A stretch of DNA of 64,000 nt from NCBI GenBank assembly GCA_014361455.1, contig JACIVP010000001.1:186001-250000 (forward strand), given 5' to 3'. This stretch comes from Candidatus Methanosuratincola sp. (GTDB lineage: Archaea > Thermoproteota > Methanomethylicia > Methanomethylicales > Methanomethylicaceae). A program made the translations under genes and the position numbers. Below, one piece after another: positions 51,795 to 59,709 of the stretch. The notes beneath the pieces are model-generated. The model saw only the letters and a program-made list of their open reading frames with translations. It was not told where the DNA came from and did not search any database. Each line of letters starts with the position of its first letter. The first letter of the stretch is position 1.

Positions 51795-53372
51795 CTAGTT
51801 CCTACTCGGGGCTGCCCCTGAATGTTCGTTGTCCTTTATCCGCTTGCTGTAGATCCTATTCAGGCTCTCCATCAGCGCATTCGCAGATGCCATGACGATG
51901 TCGCCCCCGACAGCGAGTCCCATCGCCGTCCTTCCGTCCTTGTCCTCTGTCATCACTTCGACGGTGCAGAGCGAGTCTGTTCCCCCTGAGATCGCCTCGA
52001 GCTTATAGTTCAGAAGCCTTATCTCCTCTCCAAGCGCAGACTGTATCGCCTTAGAGAGCGCATCTACCGGGCCTGTGCCTATGCCCGCCGCAACGCGCTT
52101 CTGGCTGTTATGTGTCAGCTGGACAGAAGCCGTCGGCGTTATCTTATTACCCGTGACGACGAGTATCTCGTCGAGCCTTACGTGCCTCTCGCCCTCTGGG
52201 ACGCTCCCGAGGACCTCGTCGACGACCGCGTTGACGTCATCCTCGATTATCTTCTTCTTGTGAATTGCGAGCGCCCTGACCTTTTCCACAACTGCCGCTA
52301 TCTGCTCGTCAGTGAGGCTGTACTTCTCCTTGACGAAGTTGGCCACACCATGCTTGCCAGTGTGCTTGCCCATCACTATCCTTCTCTTCTGCCCGACCAT
52401 CTCCGGCGTGAGCGGCTCGTAGCTCTCTGCCTTCGCGAGCACCCCATGGACGTGGATCCCTGCCTCATGGGCAAAGGCGTTATTCCCGACGATCGGGAAG
52501 TTCGGTGGCAGGATGATCATGCTTGCCCTCTCGACTACCCTGGACGTCTCCTTGAGGAGGTTGAGCCTTATCCCTGTCCTGACCCCGTACATCGCGTGGA
52601 GCGCGGTGACCGACTGCTCGAGACTCGCGTTCCCCGCCCTCTCGCCCAGCCCATTCACGGTGACGTGTATCTGGGACGCGCCGGCTTTCACGCCTGCCAG
52701 AGTGTTTGCAGTAGCCAGCCCAAAGTCGTTGTGGCAGTGCATCGATATTGGCATCTTCAGTGCAGCCCTGAGCCTGCTTATGAGTTCAAACATCGCCTCT
52801 GGCTCCATCACTCCAACCGTGTCGGGGACATTGTGCAGATCAGCACCGTGCTCCTCGACTGATTTGTAAAACCTTATCAGCCTCTCTATGGGTGTCCTTG
52901 TGGCGTCCTCGCAGGAGAACTCGCACTCGAGACCGTGGGCCTTGATATAGTCCGTGGCCACCAGCGCCTGCTCAAGCGCTTTCTCTTCATCCATCCTTAG
53001 CTTGTACTTGAGGTGGACGTCCGACGTGGCTATGAAGATGTGGACCCGATCCACCTCGCTGTGTATGCAGGCATCTATGTCCTTTGTCACACACCTCGCA
53101 AGCCCGCATATCTTGGCTCTCAGCCTCTCCCTCTTGATAGTCTTGACCGTGTTGCTCTCTTCCTCTGAGTTGACTGGGAAACCTGCCTCGATGACGTCCA
53201 CCCCAAGCTCGTCCAGCCTCCTTGCAATCTCTATCTTTTCCTCTAGGGTGAAGCAAACCCCTGGCGTCTGCTCGCCGTCCCTGAGCGTGGTGTCAAGGAC
53301 ATAGACCCTCTCCGGGAAGTTTGATCTTGCCTTAACGGGCTCGATGAAGTCGCTGACGAAGACACCTTCCAA
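51795..53372 (-). CDS. 2-Isopropylmalate synthase / (R)-citramalate synthase family
   Basis: 525 residues. Condenses acetyl-CoA with 2-oxoisovalerate or pyruvate, entering leucine or isoleucine synthesis. The catalytic TIM barrel starts VLDTTLRDGEQTPGVCFTLEEKIEIA, with HCHNDFGLATANTLAGVKAG and NGLGERAGNASLE; the metal His pair is in HCHND. The C-terminal regulatory LeuA dimer domain occupies about 395-510 (VRLDEILVVTGNKITPTASV ... GGDIVMASANALMESLNRIY). Archaeal LeuA and CimA are too alike to separate by eye. Convergent with cdc48. Confidence 0.9.
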   Translation of the reverse strand: MEGVFVSDFIEPVKARSNFPERVYVLDTTLRDGEQTPGVCFTLEEKIEIARRLDELGVDVIEAGFPVNSEEESNTVKTIKRERLRAKICGLARCVTKDIDACIHSEVDRVHIFIATSDVHLKYKLRMDEEKALEQALVATDYIKAHGLECEFSCEDATRTPIERLIRFYKSVEEHGADLHNVPDTVGVMEPEAMFELISRLRAALKMPISMHCHNDFGLATANTLAGVKAGASQIHVTVNGLGERAGNASLEQSVTALHAMYGVRTGIRLNLLKETSRVVERASMIILPPNFPIVGNNAFAHEAGIHVHGVLAKAESYEPLTPEMVGQKRRIVMGKHTGKHGVANFVKEKYSLTDEQIAAVVEKVRALAIHKKKIIEDDVNAVVDEVLGSVPEGERHVRLDEILVVTGNKITPTASVQLTHNSQKRVAAGIGTGPVDALSKAIQSALGEEIRLLNYKLEAISGGTDSLCTVEVMTEDKDGRTAMGLAVGGDIVMASANALMESLNRIYSKRIKDNEHSGAAPSRN

Positions 53373-53521
53373 ACTCTACACCATGAGAGATTAGATCTGC
53401 CCCTTATTTAAAGCATAACAATCTTCCAGCCTGGCGGCTCCACATTCTGCAAATGGAGTGATCTTCCAGAAGCATGGGTAAGGATTTAAGATCCATGGAG
53501 ATATTATAGACTGGTGGAAAC

Positions 53522-53899
53522 ATGACCAAGAACCTGAAGGAAAAGTTTGACAAGAAGATGGGTTTTACTCCTGCAATTATGCACATTGCTGCTGAGATAG
53601 ACCCGAAGATGGCCGAGTTCTATGATTTCTGCGATTCTACAGTCCAGGAAGACGGGGCCCTTCCCTCGAAGTTCAAGATGCTTCTCATAATGGCGATGGG
53701 TGCGCAGCGCCACTGCAAGGAGTGCGTTGTATCAGCGATGAGGGGCGCGCACAACAAGGGAGCGACCGACGCTGAGATCATTGAGGCAATACGCGTGGTG
53801 GCGGTTGCCGGTGGCGCGCCTGCAATCACCGCGTGCAAGGACGCCCTCCAGATGCTGAAGGACAAATCATTCGAGAAGATAGGCTGCGGGACCAAGTAA
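53522..53899 (+). CDS. Carboxymuconolactone decarboxylase / AhpD-like protein
   Basis: 125 residues of the AhpD-like fold. The redox motif is HCKECVVSAMRGAHNKGATDAEIIEAI, with the CxxC pair and downstream His of peroxidase-linked members, so a thiol-based redox or peroxide-defence role is more likely than decarboxylation. A GGTGG ribosome site and a GATATTATAGA TATA-like box precede the ATG. A single-gene unit with its own pyrimidine-rich 3' tract. Confidence 0.87.
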   Translation: MTKNLKEKFDKKMGFTPAIMHIAAEIDPKMAEFYDFCDSTVQEDGALPSKFKMLLIMAMGAQRHCKECVVSAMRGAHNKGATDAEIIEAIRVVAVAGGAPAITACKDALQMLKDKSFEKIGCGTK

Positions 53900-53904
53900 T
53901 CTAT

Positions 53905-53962
53905 TCCCATCTCTCTTTTCCGTTTCCCTTCCCTTCCTTCTATTCCTTTTTTAAGCTTTTTA
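53905..53962 (+). terminator. Pyrimidine-rich terminator after the AhpD-like gene
   Basis: CCATCTCTCTTTTCCGTTTCCCTTCCCTTCC followed by CTTTTTTAAGCTTTTT begins a few bases after the stop. AAGCTT between two T runs could add a short stem. It lies in the convergent spacer with the TBP gene. Confidence 0.5.
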
Positions 53963-53998
53963 GCAAGGACCACTTTTTTAGGATCTATCAGTCAAATC

Positions 53999-54565
53999 CT
54001 ACTCGTAGAGCACGCCTAGGTCCTTCAGTTTTTGGTATATCTTGTCTACCGCGATCCTGACTTCGTCCTCCTGCTTCGCCCCCGTGCACACCATCTTCCC
54101 CGACGAGAAGATCAGGAGAACGACCTTTGGGGTGTCCATCCTGTAGATGAGCCCAGGGAACTGCTCGGGCTCATACATCACATTCTCGAGCAGGAATGCT
54201 GCCTTCTCAAGGTTCACTTCCGCATTCAGGTTAGCTGAGGCAACGATGTTCTGGATCTGTATCTCGGGTGTTCCTATTATAACGATGTTCCTGTCCTTCA
54301 GATTTTTTATTATCTTCTTTACTGCGTTGTGCACTTCCTTCTCAGACTTCGCCCCCGTGCACACCATCTTCCCCGACGAGAAGATCAAGGTAGCGGTCCT
54401 TGGTTTTGAGATCCTGTAAACAAGCCCGGGAAACTGCTCTGGGTTATACTCAACCCCTGGTACGTTCCCAGAGATCGCATCTAGGTCAATGTTCTGGTTC
54501 ATTGTAACCGAGGCCACAACATTCTCTATCCTGAAGGATGGCTTGACCATTATCTTGCCCACCAA
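53999..54565 (-). CDS. tbp: TATA-box-binding protein
   Basis: 188 residues, the general archaeal transcription factor that binds TATA boxes and recruits TFB. Two direct saddle repeats are visible, each with EQFPGLVYR or EQFPGLIYR and [18 protein letters not shown]. The start may be ATG 54565 or Met6 at 54550 ([15 protein letters not shown]). The two repeats share a 41-bp identical DNA segment (54074-54114 and 54347-54387). Identity is certain. Confidence 0.97.
   Translation of the reverse strand: MVGKIMVKPSFRIENVVASVTMNQNIDLDAISGNVPGVEYNPEQFPGLVYRISKPRTATLIFSSGKMVCTGAKSEKEVHNAVKKIIKNLKDRNIVIIGTPEIQIQNIVASANLNAEVNLEKAAFLLENVMYEPEQFPGLIYRMDTPKVVLLIFSSGKMVCTGAKQEDEVRIAVDKIYQKLKDLGVLYE
54074..54114 (-). 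repeat. 41-bp direct repeat inside tbp, C-terminal copy
   Basis: Identical at every base to 54347-54387, encoding the [12 protein letters not shown] loop of the second TBP repeat. Identity at synonymous sites points to recent exchange between the halves of the gene. Confidence 0.8.
54347..54387 (-). repeat. 41-bp direct repeat inside tbp, N-terminal copy
   Basis: Partner of the C-terminal copy, 273 bp away and in the same frame, encoding the [12 protein letters not shown] loop of the first TBP repeat. Codons on either side differ. Confidence 0.8.
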
Positions 54566-54664
54566 ACAAAATAACTAGATTTAAAGTTTTTGAATCTGGT
54601 TTATAAAGCTTTTTTATTTCTAAAAAAGTACAGCAGAAGGTTCTTGGTTTGACTCTGTCCGAGG

Positions 54665-54697
54665 GAAGCCCTCAGCCTTCAGGATAGGGCAGTTCAC
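54665..54697 (+). mobile_element. Possible solo TnpB right end
   Basis: GAAGCCCT, a 12-14 bp loop, AGGGC and a CAGTTCAC end resemble the right ends at 2111-2175 and 25883-25947. Just upstream the plus strand reads a tail ending SEGSP, like EAGSP of TnpB. The convergent signal peptidase gene ends inside it. Short, so moderate to low confidence. Confidence 0.4.
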
Positions 54698-55295
54698 CGG
54701 TGGAAGGGTCGCTTCCAGATGTTCCTTCCGGCTTCGCAGGCTCTTTATCCTTTGAGGGCAGGGCTATTAGGACTATGATTATCAGCAGCACAATCGAGAC
54801 TATCCAGGTGTTCTTGAACAGGAACGGGTAGCCGAGGTATGGGACCGAGAAGACGACCTTGCCCACGATTCTGTCCTCGGGAACCCAGCTCAGAGGGTTA
54901 GACGGGCTCTGATCTGGGTATGAATTCGCATCCCCCTTGGTCAGGAAGTAGTAAGTCCCGCCCACCTGCGTCTTGTCGATCACCCTGTGAGAGATCGGGA
55001 GCGGATCGTACGTCGTGAATATGAAATAGTCCGTGATCTCCGTGCCCTGCTGGATGTATACGACTATGTCGCCGACGGGGGGCGGTCCAGCGACGATCTC
55101 TGATGGATCCACTGCCCGCACAAAGATCAGTGAACCAGTAGGGATGTTCGGCTCCATGCTGCCTGACTGGACTGCCGCGACTGGGATGTTGGTCCCGGAA
55201 ACTGTCCTTACAGTGTAGACTGCGCCTACGAAGGCTACAAAAAATAAAAGGACGGTTATCAGCGCAGTCCTGTAGTTAAACCCCATCTTGATCAC
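54672..55295 (-). CDS. Signal peptidase I, archaeal Sec11 type
   Basis: 207 residues. N-terminal TM helix (about 10-30), catalytic Ser in VQSGSMEPNIPTGSLIFV, His (rather than Lys) in PISHRVI, and LTKGDANSYPDQ with the acidic residue, as in archaeal Sec11-like enzymes. A second TM helix lies at about 163-183, followed by a Lys/Pro-rich tail. The last residues (GELPYPEG) are encoded within a TnpB-like right end. The GTG start overlaps the porB stop (GTGA), so it is expressed with the Por operon. Confidence 0.9.
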   Translation of the reverse strand: MIKMGFNYRTALITVLLFFVAFVGAVYTVRTVSGTNIPVAAVQSGSMEPNIPTGSLIFVRAVDPSEIVAGPPPVGDIVVYIQQGTEITDYFIFTTYDPLPISHRVIDKTQVGGTYYFLTKGDANSYPDQSPSNPLSWVPEDRIVGKVVFSVPYLGYPFLFKNTWIVSIVLLIIIVLIALPSKDKEPAKPEGTSGSDPSTGELPYPEG

Positions 55296-56218
55296 TGCTG
55301 CTCTTTTAGTGGGCCCAAACCGAACTTCTTCGAGAGCATGTCTGCCTTCTTCTGTATCTTCTTTATGGTCTCCTCGTCGAGGTGCCTGAACCTCCCCTGT
55401 GCCTTGAGGTACCTTGTGACCGGATCCCTCCTGGGTACCTGCACCGTCAGTTTTGTCTCCCCATTGGAGACTTCATAGAGCGGCCAAAGGCCTGTCTGCA
55501 CCGCAAGCTTGCCCAGCCCAATACTGTCGCTTGTATCTGTCTTCCATCCAGTAGGACACGGCGCGAGCACGTGGATCAGCGCTGGCCCATCGACATCCAG
55601 CCCCTTCCTGACCTTGTTCATCAGATCAAACGGGTAAGACGGGCAGGCAGTCGCTGCATATGGAATCCCATGCGCAACAGCGATGCCTACGAGATCTTTC
55701 TTGTCCGTCCTCTGACCTATAGACCGCCTTCCTGGAGGCGAAGTCGTCGTCGCCGCCCCGAACGGGGTAGCCGAGCTGCGCTGTATCCCTGTGTTCATGT
55801 AAGCCTCATTGTCGTAGCATACGTACAGAATGTCATCCCCCCTCTCGAGCGCGCCGCTTAGAGCCTGAAGCCCGATGTCGAACGTCCCGCCGTCGCCTCC
55901 TATCACAATCACGCCTGCATTCTCGTCCGTCTTGCCCTTCCTCTGGAGGGTCTTCATGGAATTCGAGATCCCTGCGGCCACGGCTGCGGCATTCTCGAAT
56001 GCGACATGGACCCATGGGACTCTCCAGGCGCTCTGAGGGAAATAGGTGGTCGAGACCTCGAGGCAGCCCGTCGGGGTGACGACGACCACGTCACTCCCTG
56101 AAGCTTTAAGTATCTGCCTTACTGCCGTGCCTGCTGCGCACCCTGCGCACAGCCTGTGCCCTGGTGCCAGCAGCTCTTCCTTTGGAACATTCTTGACTGA
56201 TTTGAATATCTTACTCAT
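55292..56218 (-). CDS. porB: Pyruvate:ferredoxin oxidoreductase, beta subunit
   Basis: 308 residues, the TPP-binding subunit. Cluster cysteines in HRLCAGCAAGTAVRQ and a later Cys in TPTGCLEVSTTYFP; TPP motif GGDGGTFDIGLQALSGALERGDDILYVCYDNEAYMNTG. It ends the porG-porD-porA-porB order on the minus strand, overlapping porA by four bases. Oxidises pyruvate (or a related 2-oxoacid) to acetyl-CoA with reduced ferredoxin, or the reverse in biosynthesis. Confidence 0.95.
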   Translation of the reverse strand: MSKIFKSVKNVPKEELLAPGHRLCAGCAAGTAVRQILKASGSDVVVVTPTGCLEVSTTYFPQSAWRVPWVHVAFENAAAVAAGISNSMKTLQRKGKTDENAGVIVIGGDGGTFDIGLQALSGALERGDDILYVCYDNEAYMNTGIQRSSATPFGAATTTSPPGRRSIGQRTDKKDLVGIAVAHGIPYAATACPSYPFDLMNKVRKGLDVDGPALIHVLAPCPTGWKTDTSDSIGLGKLAVQTGLWPLYEVSNGETKLTVQVPRRDPVTRYLKAQGRFRHLDEETIKKIQKKADMLSKKFGLGPLKEQQ

Positions 56219-57381
56219 TCTCTCAACCCCACATAGATGCAGCGCCCTGCGCCCTCTCTTGCAGCTTTTTCGGTTGCGCTGTACATCAGCCTGAAGTCGT
56301 CCTCCCTCATGTCCCTGCCCCCGAGCCCAGCAACGAATCCTTGGATGGCCGGCCTCTCTGGCATACCGTAGAGCGCAGTGGCTATTTCGGTGTAGAGCGG
56401 ATTTCCGGATCCCCCTGGGGTTGTAGCCCTGTCCACGACGCCTACCGCCTTGACGCCGTCCAGAGCCTCCCTGAGCTCTTGTGCCGGGAAGGGTCTGAAT
56501 ACCCTGAGTGAGACAACGCCGACCTTCCTCCCCTTGCCGCGGAGATCGTTCGCGATCTCCTTGGCTGATCCGAAGATAGATCCCATGAGTATCAGTGCAG
56601 CCTCGGCATCCTCCATGCCATATGCCTCGATTTCCCTGTAGTTCTTGCCGAACCTCCTGTTGAAGTCGTTCTCGATCTCCTTTACCTTGTGCCTGCTCCT
56701 CTCGATCGCATCGATTGCTTGGTACTTCATCTCGTAGTAGTACTCGGGTGGACCGACGACACCAACTGCATGGGCATTCTTTATCGAGACCCTGTTCTCG
56801 AGGGGTCTCGAAGGTATGAACTTCCTGACATCTTCTTCGTCTGGCAGCTCGACCGGTTCGTACATATGACTCACTATGTAGCCGTCCAGGTTCACCATTA
56901 CGGGGAGGCGGGTCTCCTCGGCGATCTTGAAAGCCTCGATAGTATCATCGAAAGATTCTTGCGCGGATCTCGCCCACAGCTGTATCCAGCCCGAGTCCCT
57001 CTGCGCCATCGCGTCAGAGTGGTCGTTCCAGATATTCAGCGGCGCCGAGAGCGCCCTGTTTACATTCGCCATAACGATGGGTGTCCTGAGCGCCGATGCC
57101 ATGAACAGTATCTCGTGCATGAGCGCAAGTCCCTGCGAGGATGTCGCAGTGAAGACTCTCGCGCCTGTCAAAGAGGCCCCGATGCATGCGCTTATTGCGG
57201 AGTGCTCCGACTCCACATTCATATAGCTCGCATCCAGCTCCCCGTTAGCAACGAATTCTGAGAGCTTCTCGACGATCGTAGTCTGTGGCGTGATTGGGTA
57301 TGCTGCAATCATGTCGACATCCGCCATCTTGACGGCATATGCAACAGCGTAGTTGCCGCTGATCCCGACCTTCTTGTTCAT
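56215..57381 (-). CDS. porA: Pyruvate:ferredoxin oxidoreductase, alpha subunit
   Basis: 388 residues from ATG 57381. Pyrimidine-binding domain start GNYAVAYAVKMADVDMIAAYPITPQTTIVEKL, followed by VESEHSAISACIGASLTGARVFTATSSQGLALMHE and the APLNIWNDHSDAMAQRDSGW substrate loop characteristic of pyruvate rather than 2-oxoglutarate enzymes. C-terminal domain IIa with VVSLRVFRPFPAQEL. Start overlaps the porD stop (TGATG); the longer frame upstream is porD in another frame. Confidence 0.95.
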   Translation of the reverse strand: MNKKVGISGNYAVAYAVKMADVDMIAAYPITPQTTIVEKLSEFVANGELDASYMNVESEHSAISACIGASLTGARVFTATSSQGLALMHEILFMASALRTPIVMANVNRALSAPLNIWNDHSDAMAQRDSGWIQLWARSAQESFDDTIEAFKIAEETRLPVMVNLDGYIVSHMYEPVELPDEEDVRKFIPSRPLENRVSIKNAHAVGVVGPPEYYYEMKYQAIDAIERSRHKVKEIENDFNRRFGKNYREIEAYGMEDAEAALILMGSIFGSAKEIANDLRGKGRKVGVVSLRVFRPFPAQELREALDGVKAVGVVDRATTPGGSGNPLYTEIATALYGMPERPAIQGFVAGLGGRDMREDDFRLMYSATEKAAREGAGRCIYVGLRE

Positions 57382-57677
57382 CAATGCCCCTCCTTTACCA
57401 TCGTTATTGCCTTGGGCGCACACTCTTTCGCGCAAATCCCGCATCCTTTGCAGTATGAAAGGTTTACATGATAGTTCCCATCCACATCTATCTCGATGGC
57501 AGAGTCTGGGCAGTAGAGAAAGCACAGCCCACACTTTGTGCATTTATTCTGGTCTATCAATGGGCTGGACGTCCTCCAGGCTGTTACATCGAAGTTCACC
57601 GAGCTGCCCGGCTCAGTTATCGTGCCCCCCTCCGGGATCTCCCTCCATCCTTTGAGCGTCGTTCTCACGCACTTCAT
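57381..57677 (-). CDS. porD: Pyruvate:ferredoxin oxidoreductase, delta subunit (ferredoxin-like)
   Basis: 98 residues carrying two [4Fe-4S] motifs: CTKCGLCFLYCPD and CKGCGICAKECAPKAI. It passes electrons from the catalytic subunits to ferredoxin. Overlaps porG at its start (ATGA) and porA at its end, so all four subunits are translationally coupled. The N-terminal GSSVNFDVTAWRTSSP segment is typical of PorD. Confidence 0.95.
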   Translation of the reverse strand: MKCVRTTLKGWREIPEGGTITEPGSSVNFDVTAWRTSSPLIDQNKCTKCGLCFLYCPDSAIEIDVDGNYHVNLSYCKGCGICAKECAPKAITMVKEGH

Positions 57678-58243
57678 TCTCTCTCCCCCGTCTCAAAAAG
57701 TGCAGTCTCCTTGAATGCGCTCCTCACTGCACTGATGTTCTTTTCGGCATACTGCCCGAACCTCTGCTTCATTACCTCCTCAAGGGTTTCGAGCCTCACA
57801 ACGCCGGTTGCCCTGACTAGCGCCCCTAGGATCGACGTGTTTGTTATCGGCGTCCCGAGCTCCCTCAAGGCAATCTCAGTAGCGTCGATTGTGGCAAACT
57901 TCCCCGCGTTCTTGAACATATACAAGAAGTCTTCCGCTTTCTGGTTGGTGTTCAGCACTACGGTGCCCCCTTTCTTGAGACCATCTCCCACTCCTTCCAT
58001 TGTGCAGAGGTTCTTGTCGAGTATGACTATGATGTCAGGCTCATAGATCTGGCACCTGGTTAGGATCTCGCTGTCGCTTATCCTTGTGAACGCCAGGACG
58101 GGCGCCCCCCTCCTCTCCGGACCGAAGGCTGCGAATGCCTGCGCATACTTCCCTTCGTTTATCACGCCGGTTGCAAGGATCTCAGCGGCTGTGACTGCTC
58201 CCTGCCCTCCCCTCCCGTGCCACCTGATCTCAAGCATTCTCAA
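57674..58243 (-). CDS. porG: Pyruvate:ferredoxin oxidoreductase, gamma subunit
   Basis: 189 residues, first gene of the Por operon. Family start EIRWHGRGGQGAVTAAEILATGVINEGKYAQAFAAFGPERRGAPVLAFTRIS, then ILDKNLCTMEGVGDGLKKGGTVVLNTN. The first codon may be the TTG at 58243 or the ATG two codons later. An AT-rich spacer of about 145 bp separates it from the divergent unknown gene and should hold both promoters. Confidence 0.95.
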   Translation of the reverse strand: MRMLEIRWHGRGGQGAVTAAEILATGVINEGKYAQAFAAFGPERRGAPVLAFTRISDSEILTRCQIYEPDIIVILDKNLCTMEGVGDGLKKGGTVVLNTNQKAEDFLYMFKNAGKFATIDATEIALRELGTPITNTSILGALVRATGVVRLETLEEVMKQRFGQYAEKNISAVRSAFKETALFETGERE

Positions 58244-58388
58244 AGCACTCCCAATATGGATAGTTAGTCAGTACCGTAGCATTATTTTTAACAGTTTTGG
58301 TATTTTCTTTTCCATCTATAACTGCCGTTTTTGCGGTTCTCTTCGTAAAGGATACCCTTAAAATACAGCAGATCCGATACCTACGTCG

Positions 58389-58826
58389 GTGAGCTCAGTG
58401 GGCGAGGATTTGGCCTCTAAACTCGGAGAGATCAGGGTCTTCTTGGATCAGGGCAAGCCATTCGAGGTCGGGTTCGAGGGTGGCAGCGTGCGCGTTTCAG
58501 AAGTTAAGGGGGTGGTCAAGATATCCCTGTCCAAGGAAGAGAAAAAGGGCATCAGAATGGGGAAGCCTGCAAGGAAGATCCCATCTGACCAGAAAGAATT
58601 CGTGATGAATTCTGCCGGCATCTTGGTCCCTGAAAAAGTTCCATTCAAAGTGACATTCGGGCCCAAGGAGACGACATTTAGGTTCGACCTTGACCGATAC
58701 GTACACATCTACCCTGACAGGTGCGCTGTCGTCGGATTCAGGAGCCTAGATGACCACCCGATCTCGCTTATCAAGGAGCTGGTTTCTGGTTTCCGGAACC
58801 TCAAGATTTATGCGCCAAAGGGATGA
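58389..58826 (+). CDS. Hypothetical protein, 145 residues
   Basis: A soluble alpha/beta protein. Visible segments: an N-terminal helix (GEDLASKLGEIRVFLDQG), a beta-rich middle (FEVGFEGGSVRVSEVKGVVKISLSKEE), a basic loop (RMGKPARKIPSD) and a strand-rich end (VPFKVTFGPKETTFRFDLDRYVHIYPDRCAVVGFRS). No cofactor or nuclease motif is evident and no family is recognised. It overlaps the next small membrane protein gene by four bases, suggesting the two act together. Confidence 0.65.
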   Translation: MSSVGEDLASKLGEIRVFLDQGKPFEVGFEGGSVRVSEVKGVVKISLSKEEKKGIRMGKPARKIPSDQKEFVMNSAGILVPEKVPFKVTFGPKETTFRFDLDRYVHIYPDRCAVVGFRSLDDHPISLIKELVSGFRNLKIYAPKG

Positions 58827-59098
58827 TCGCTATGAAAATTCAAAACATCCTGTACCTCGTCGGGCTAATCCTGGCATTCATCCCTGGTTTTTCCTATACC
58901 TTGCTCCTGAGATACGGCGCAGGTTATCAGTCCTTAGTGCCGCAGATCCTGAGCATCATGATATTTTGCATCGGAGTTGCTGTGATACTCTTCACGGAAA
59001 GGGAGAGGGGCAGCGAGAAAGTAGTGCCTAAAACATACACCAAGCAGTCCGAAAGAGCGCCACAAGAAGCGAAAGGGAGAGGGGCAGCGAGAAAGTAG
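58823..59098 (+). CDS. Small two-TM membrane protein with repeat-generated tail
   Basis: 91 residues: two hydrophobic helices (about 10-28 and 39-56) and a charged cytoplasmic tail (ERERGSEKVVPKTYTKQSERAPQEAKGRGAARK). The tail is encoded by a 74-bp tandem repeat; because 74 is not a multiple of three, the second copy is read in a new frame and supplies the stop. The tail is therefore probably a recent, non-conserved addition. Function unknown. Confidence 0.6.
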   Translation: MIAMKIQNILYLVGLILAFIPGFSYTLLLRYGAGYQSLVPQILSIMIFCIGVAVILFTERERGSEKVVPKTYTKQSERAPQEAKGRGAARK

Positions 59099-59186
59099 TG
59101 CCTAAAACATACACCAAGCAGTCCGAAAGAGCGCCACAAGAAGCGAAAGGGAGAGGGGCAGCGAGAAAGTAGTGCCTAAAACATAC
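58997..59186 (+). repeat. 74-bp tandem repeat, about 2.5 copies
   Basis: Unit starts GAAAGGGAGAGGGGCAGCG; copies begin at about 58997, 59071 and 59145, the third being partial. The copies appear identical, implying recent expansion or an assembly artefact. It spans the 3' end of the small membrane protein gene and the spacer before the carbonic anhydrase gene. Confidence 0.85.
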
Positions 59187-59190
59187 GCCG

Positions 59191-59709
59191 CTAGGGCGCG
59201 CCGACCCTGTGTTTCTTGACTAACTCATGGTACGCTGCGGCCGTCTCTCTGATTCTCTCCTTGTCCCTCTCCTCCGTGCTCCTCACATTCTTGGCAGGCA
59301 GCCCCATCATGACGCTGCATGAAGGGACGGTCTTCCCTTCGGGGATTAGAGCCCCTGCCCCTATCACGCAGTCGTCGCCTATCTCCGCGCCAGTCAGTAT
59401 GATCGCCCCCATCCCAACGAGCGTGTTGTTTCCGATCCTGCAGCCGTGTATGATGCAGCCATGCCCGATCACTGTCCCCTTTCCGACATTAGTTGGGTAC
59501 CCCTTGTCCGTGTGTATAACCGTGCCGTCTTGTATGCTTGCGCCGTTCTTTACTATGATGCGCTCTATGTCGCCTCGAAGAACAGCGCATGGCCATATGT
59601 TTGCCTCATCCTCGATTATGACGTCCCCAGTCACAACAGCGTCCTCGTGGACAAATGCCTTGGGGTAGATTTGCGGCCTGATGCCATTGAGCTCTCTTAT
59701 CATGCCCAT
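59191..59709 (-). CDS. Gamma-class carbonic anhydrase family protein
   Basis: 172 residues of left-handed beta-helix hexapeptide repeats (VVTGDVIIEDEANIWPCAVLRGDIERIIVKNGASIQDGTVIHTD). The three metal-binding His are present in VIHTD, IGHGCIIHG. This is the Cam/CamH-type group; it may hydrate CO2 or be an acyltransferase-like paralogue. The gene directly abuts the DUF2124 gene stop (no spacer), so the two are co-expressed. Confidence 0.88.
   Translation of the reverse strand: MGMIRELNGIRPQIYPKAFVHEDAVVTGDVIIEDEANIWPCAVLRGDIERIIVKNGASIQDGTVIHTDKGYPTNVGKGTVIGHGCIIHGCRIGNNTLVGMGAIILTGAEIGDDCVIGAGALIPEGKTVPSCSVMMGLPAKNVRSTEERDKERIRETAAAYHELVKKHRVGAP

Noticed and set aside
57382-57543. Longer PorA start upstream of 57381
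   Set aside because: The extra codons overlap porD in another frame; ATG 57381 overlaps the porD stop as is usual in this operon.
58997-59186. CRISPR array
   Set aside because: The repeats are directly tandem with no unique spacers and lie partly within a gene.
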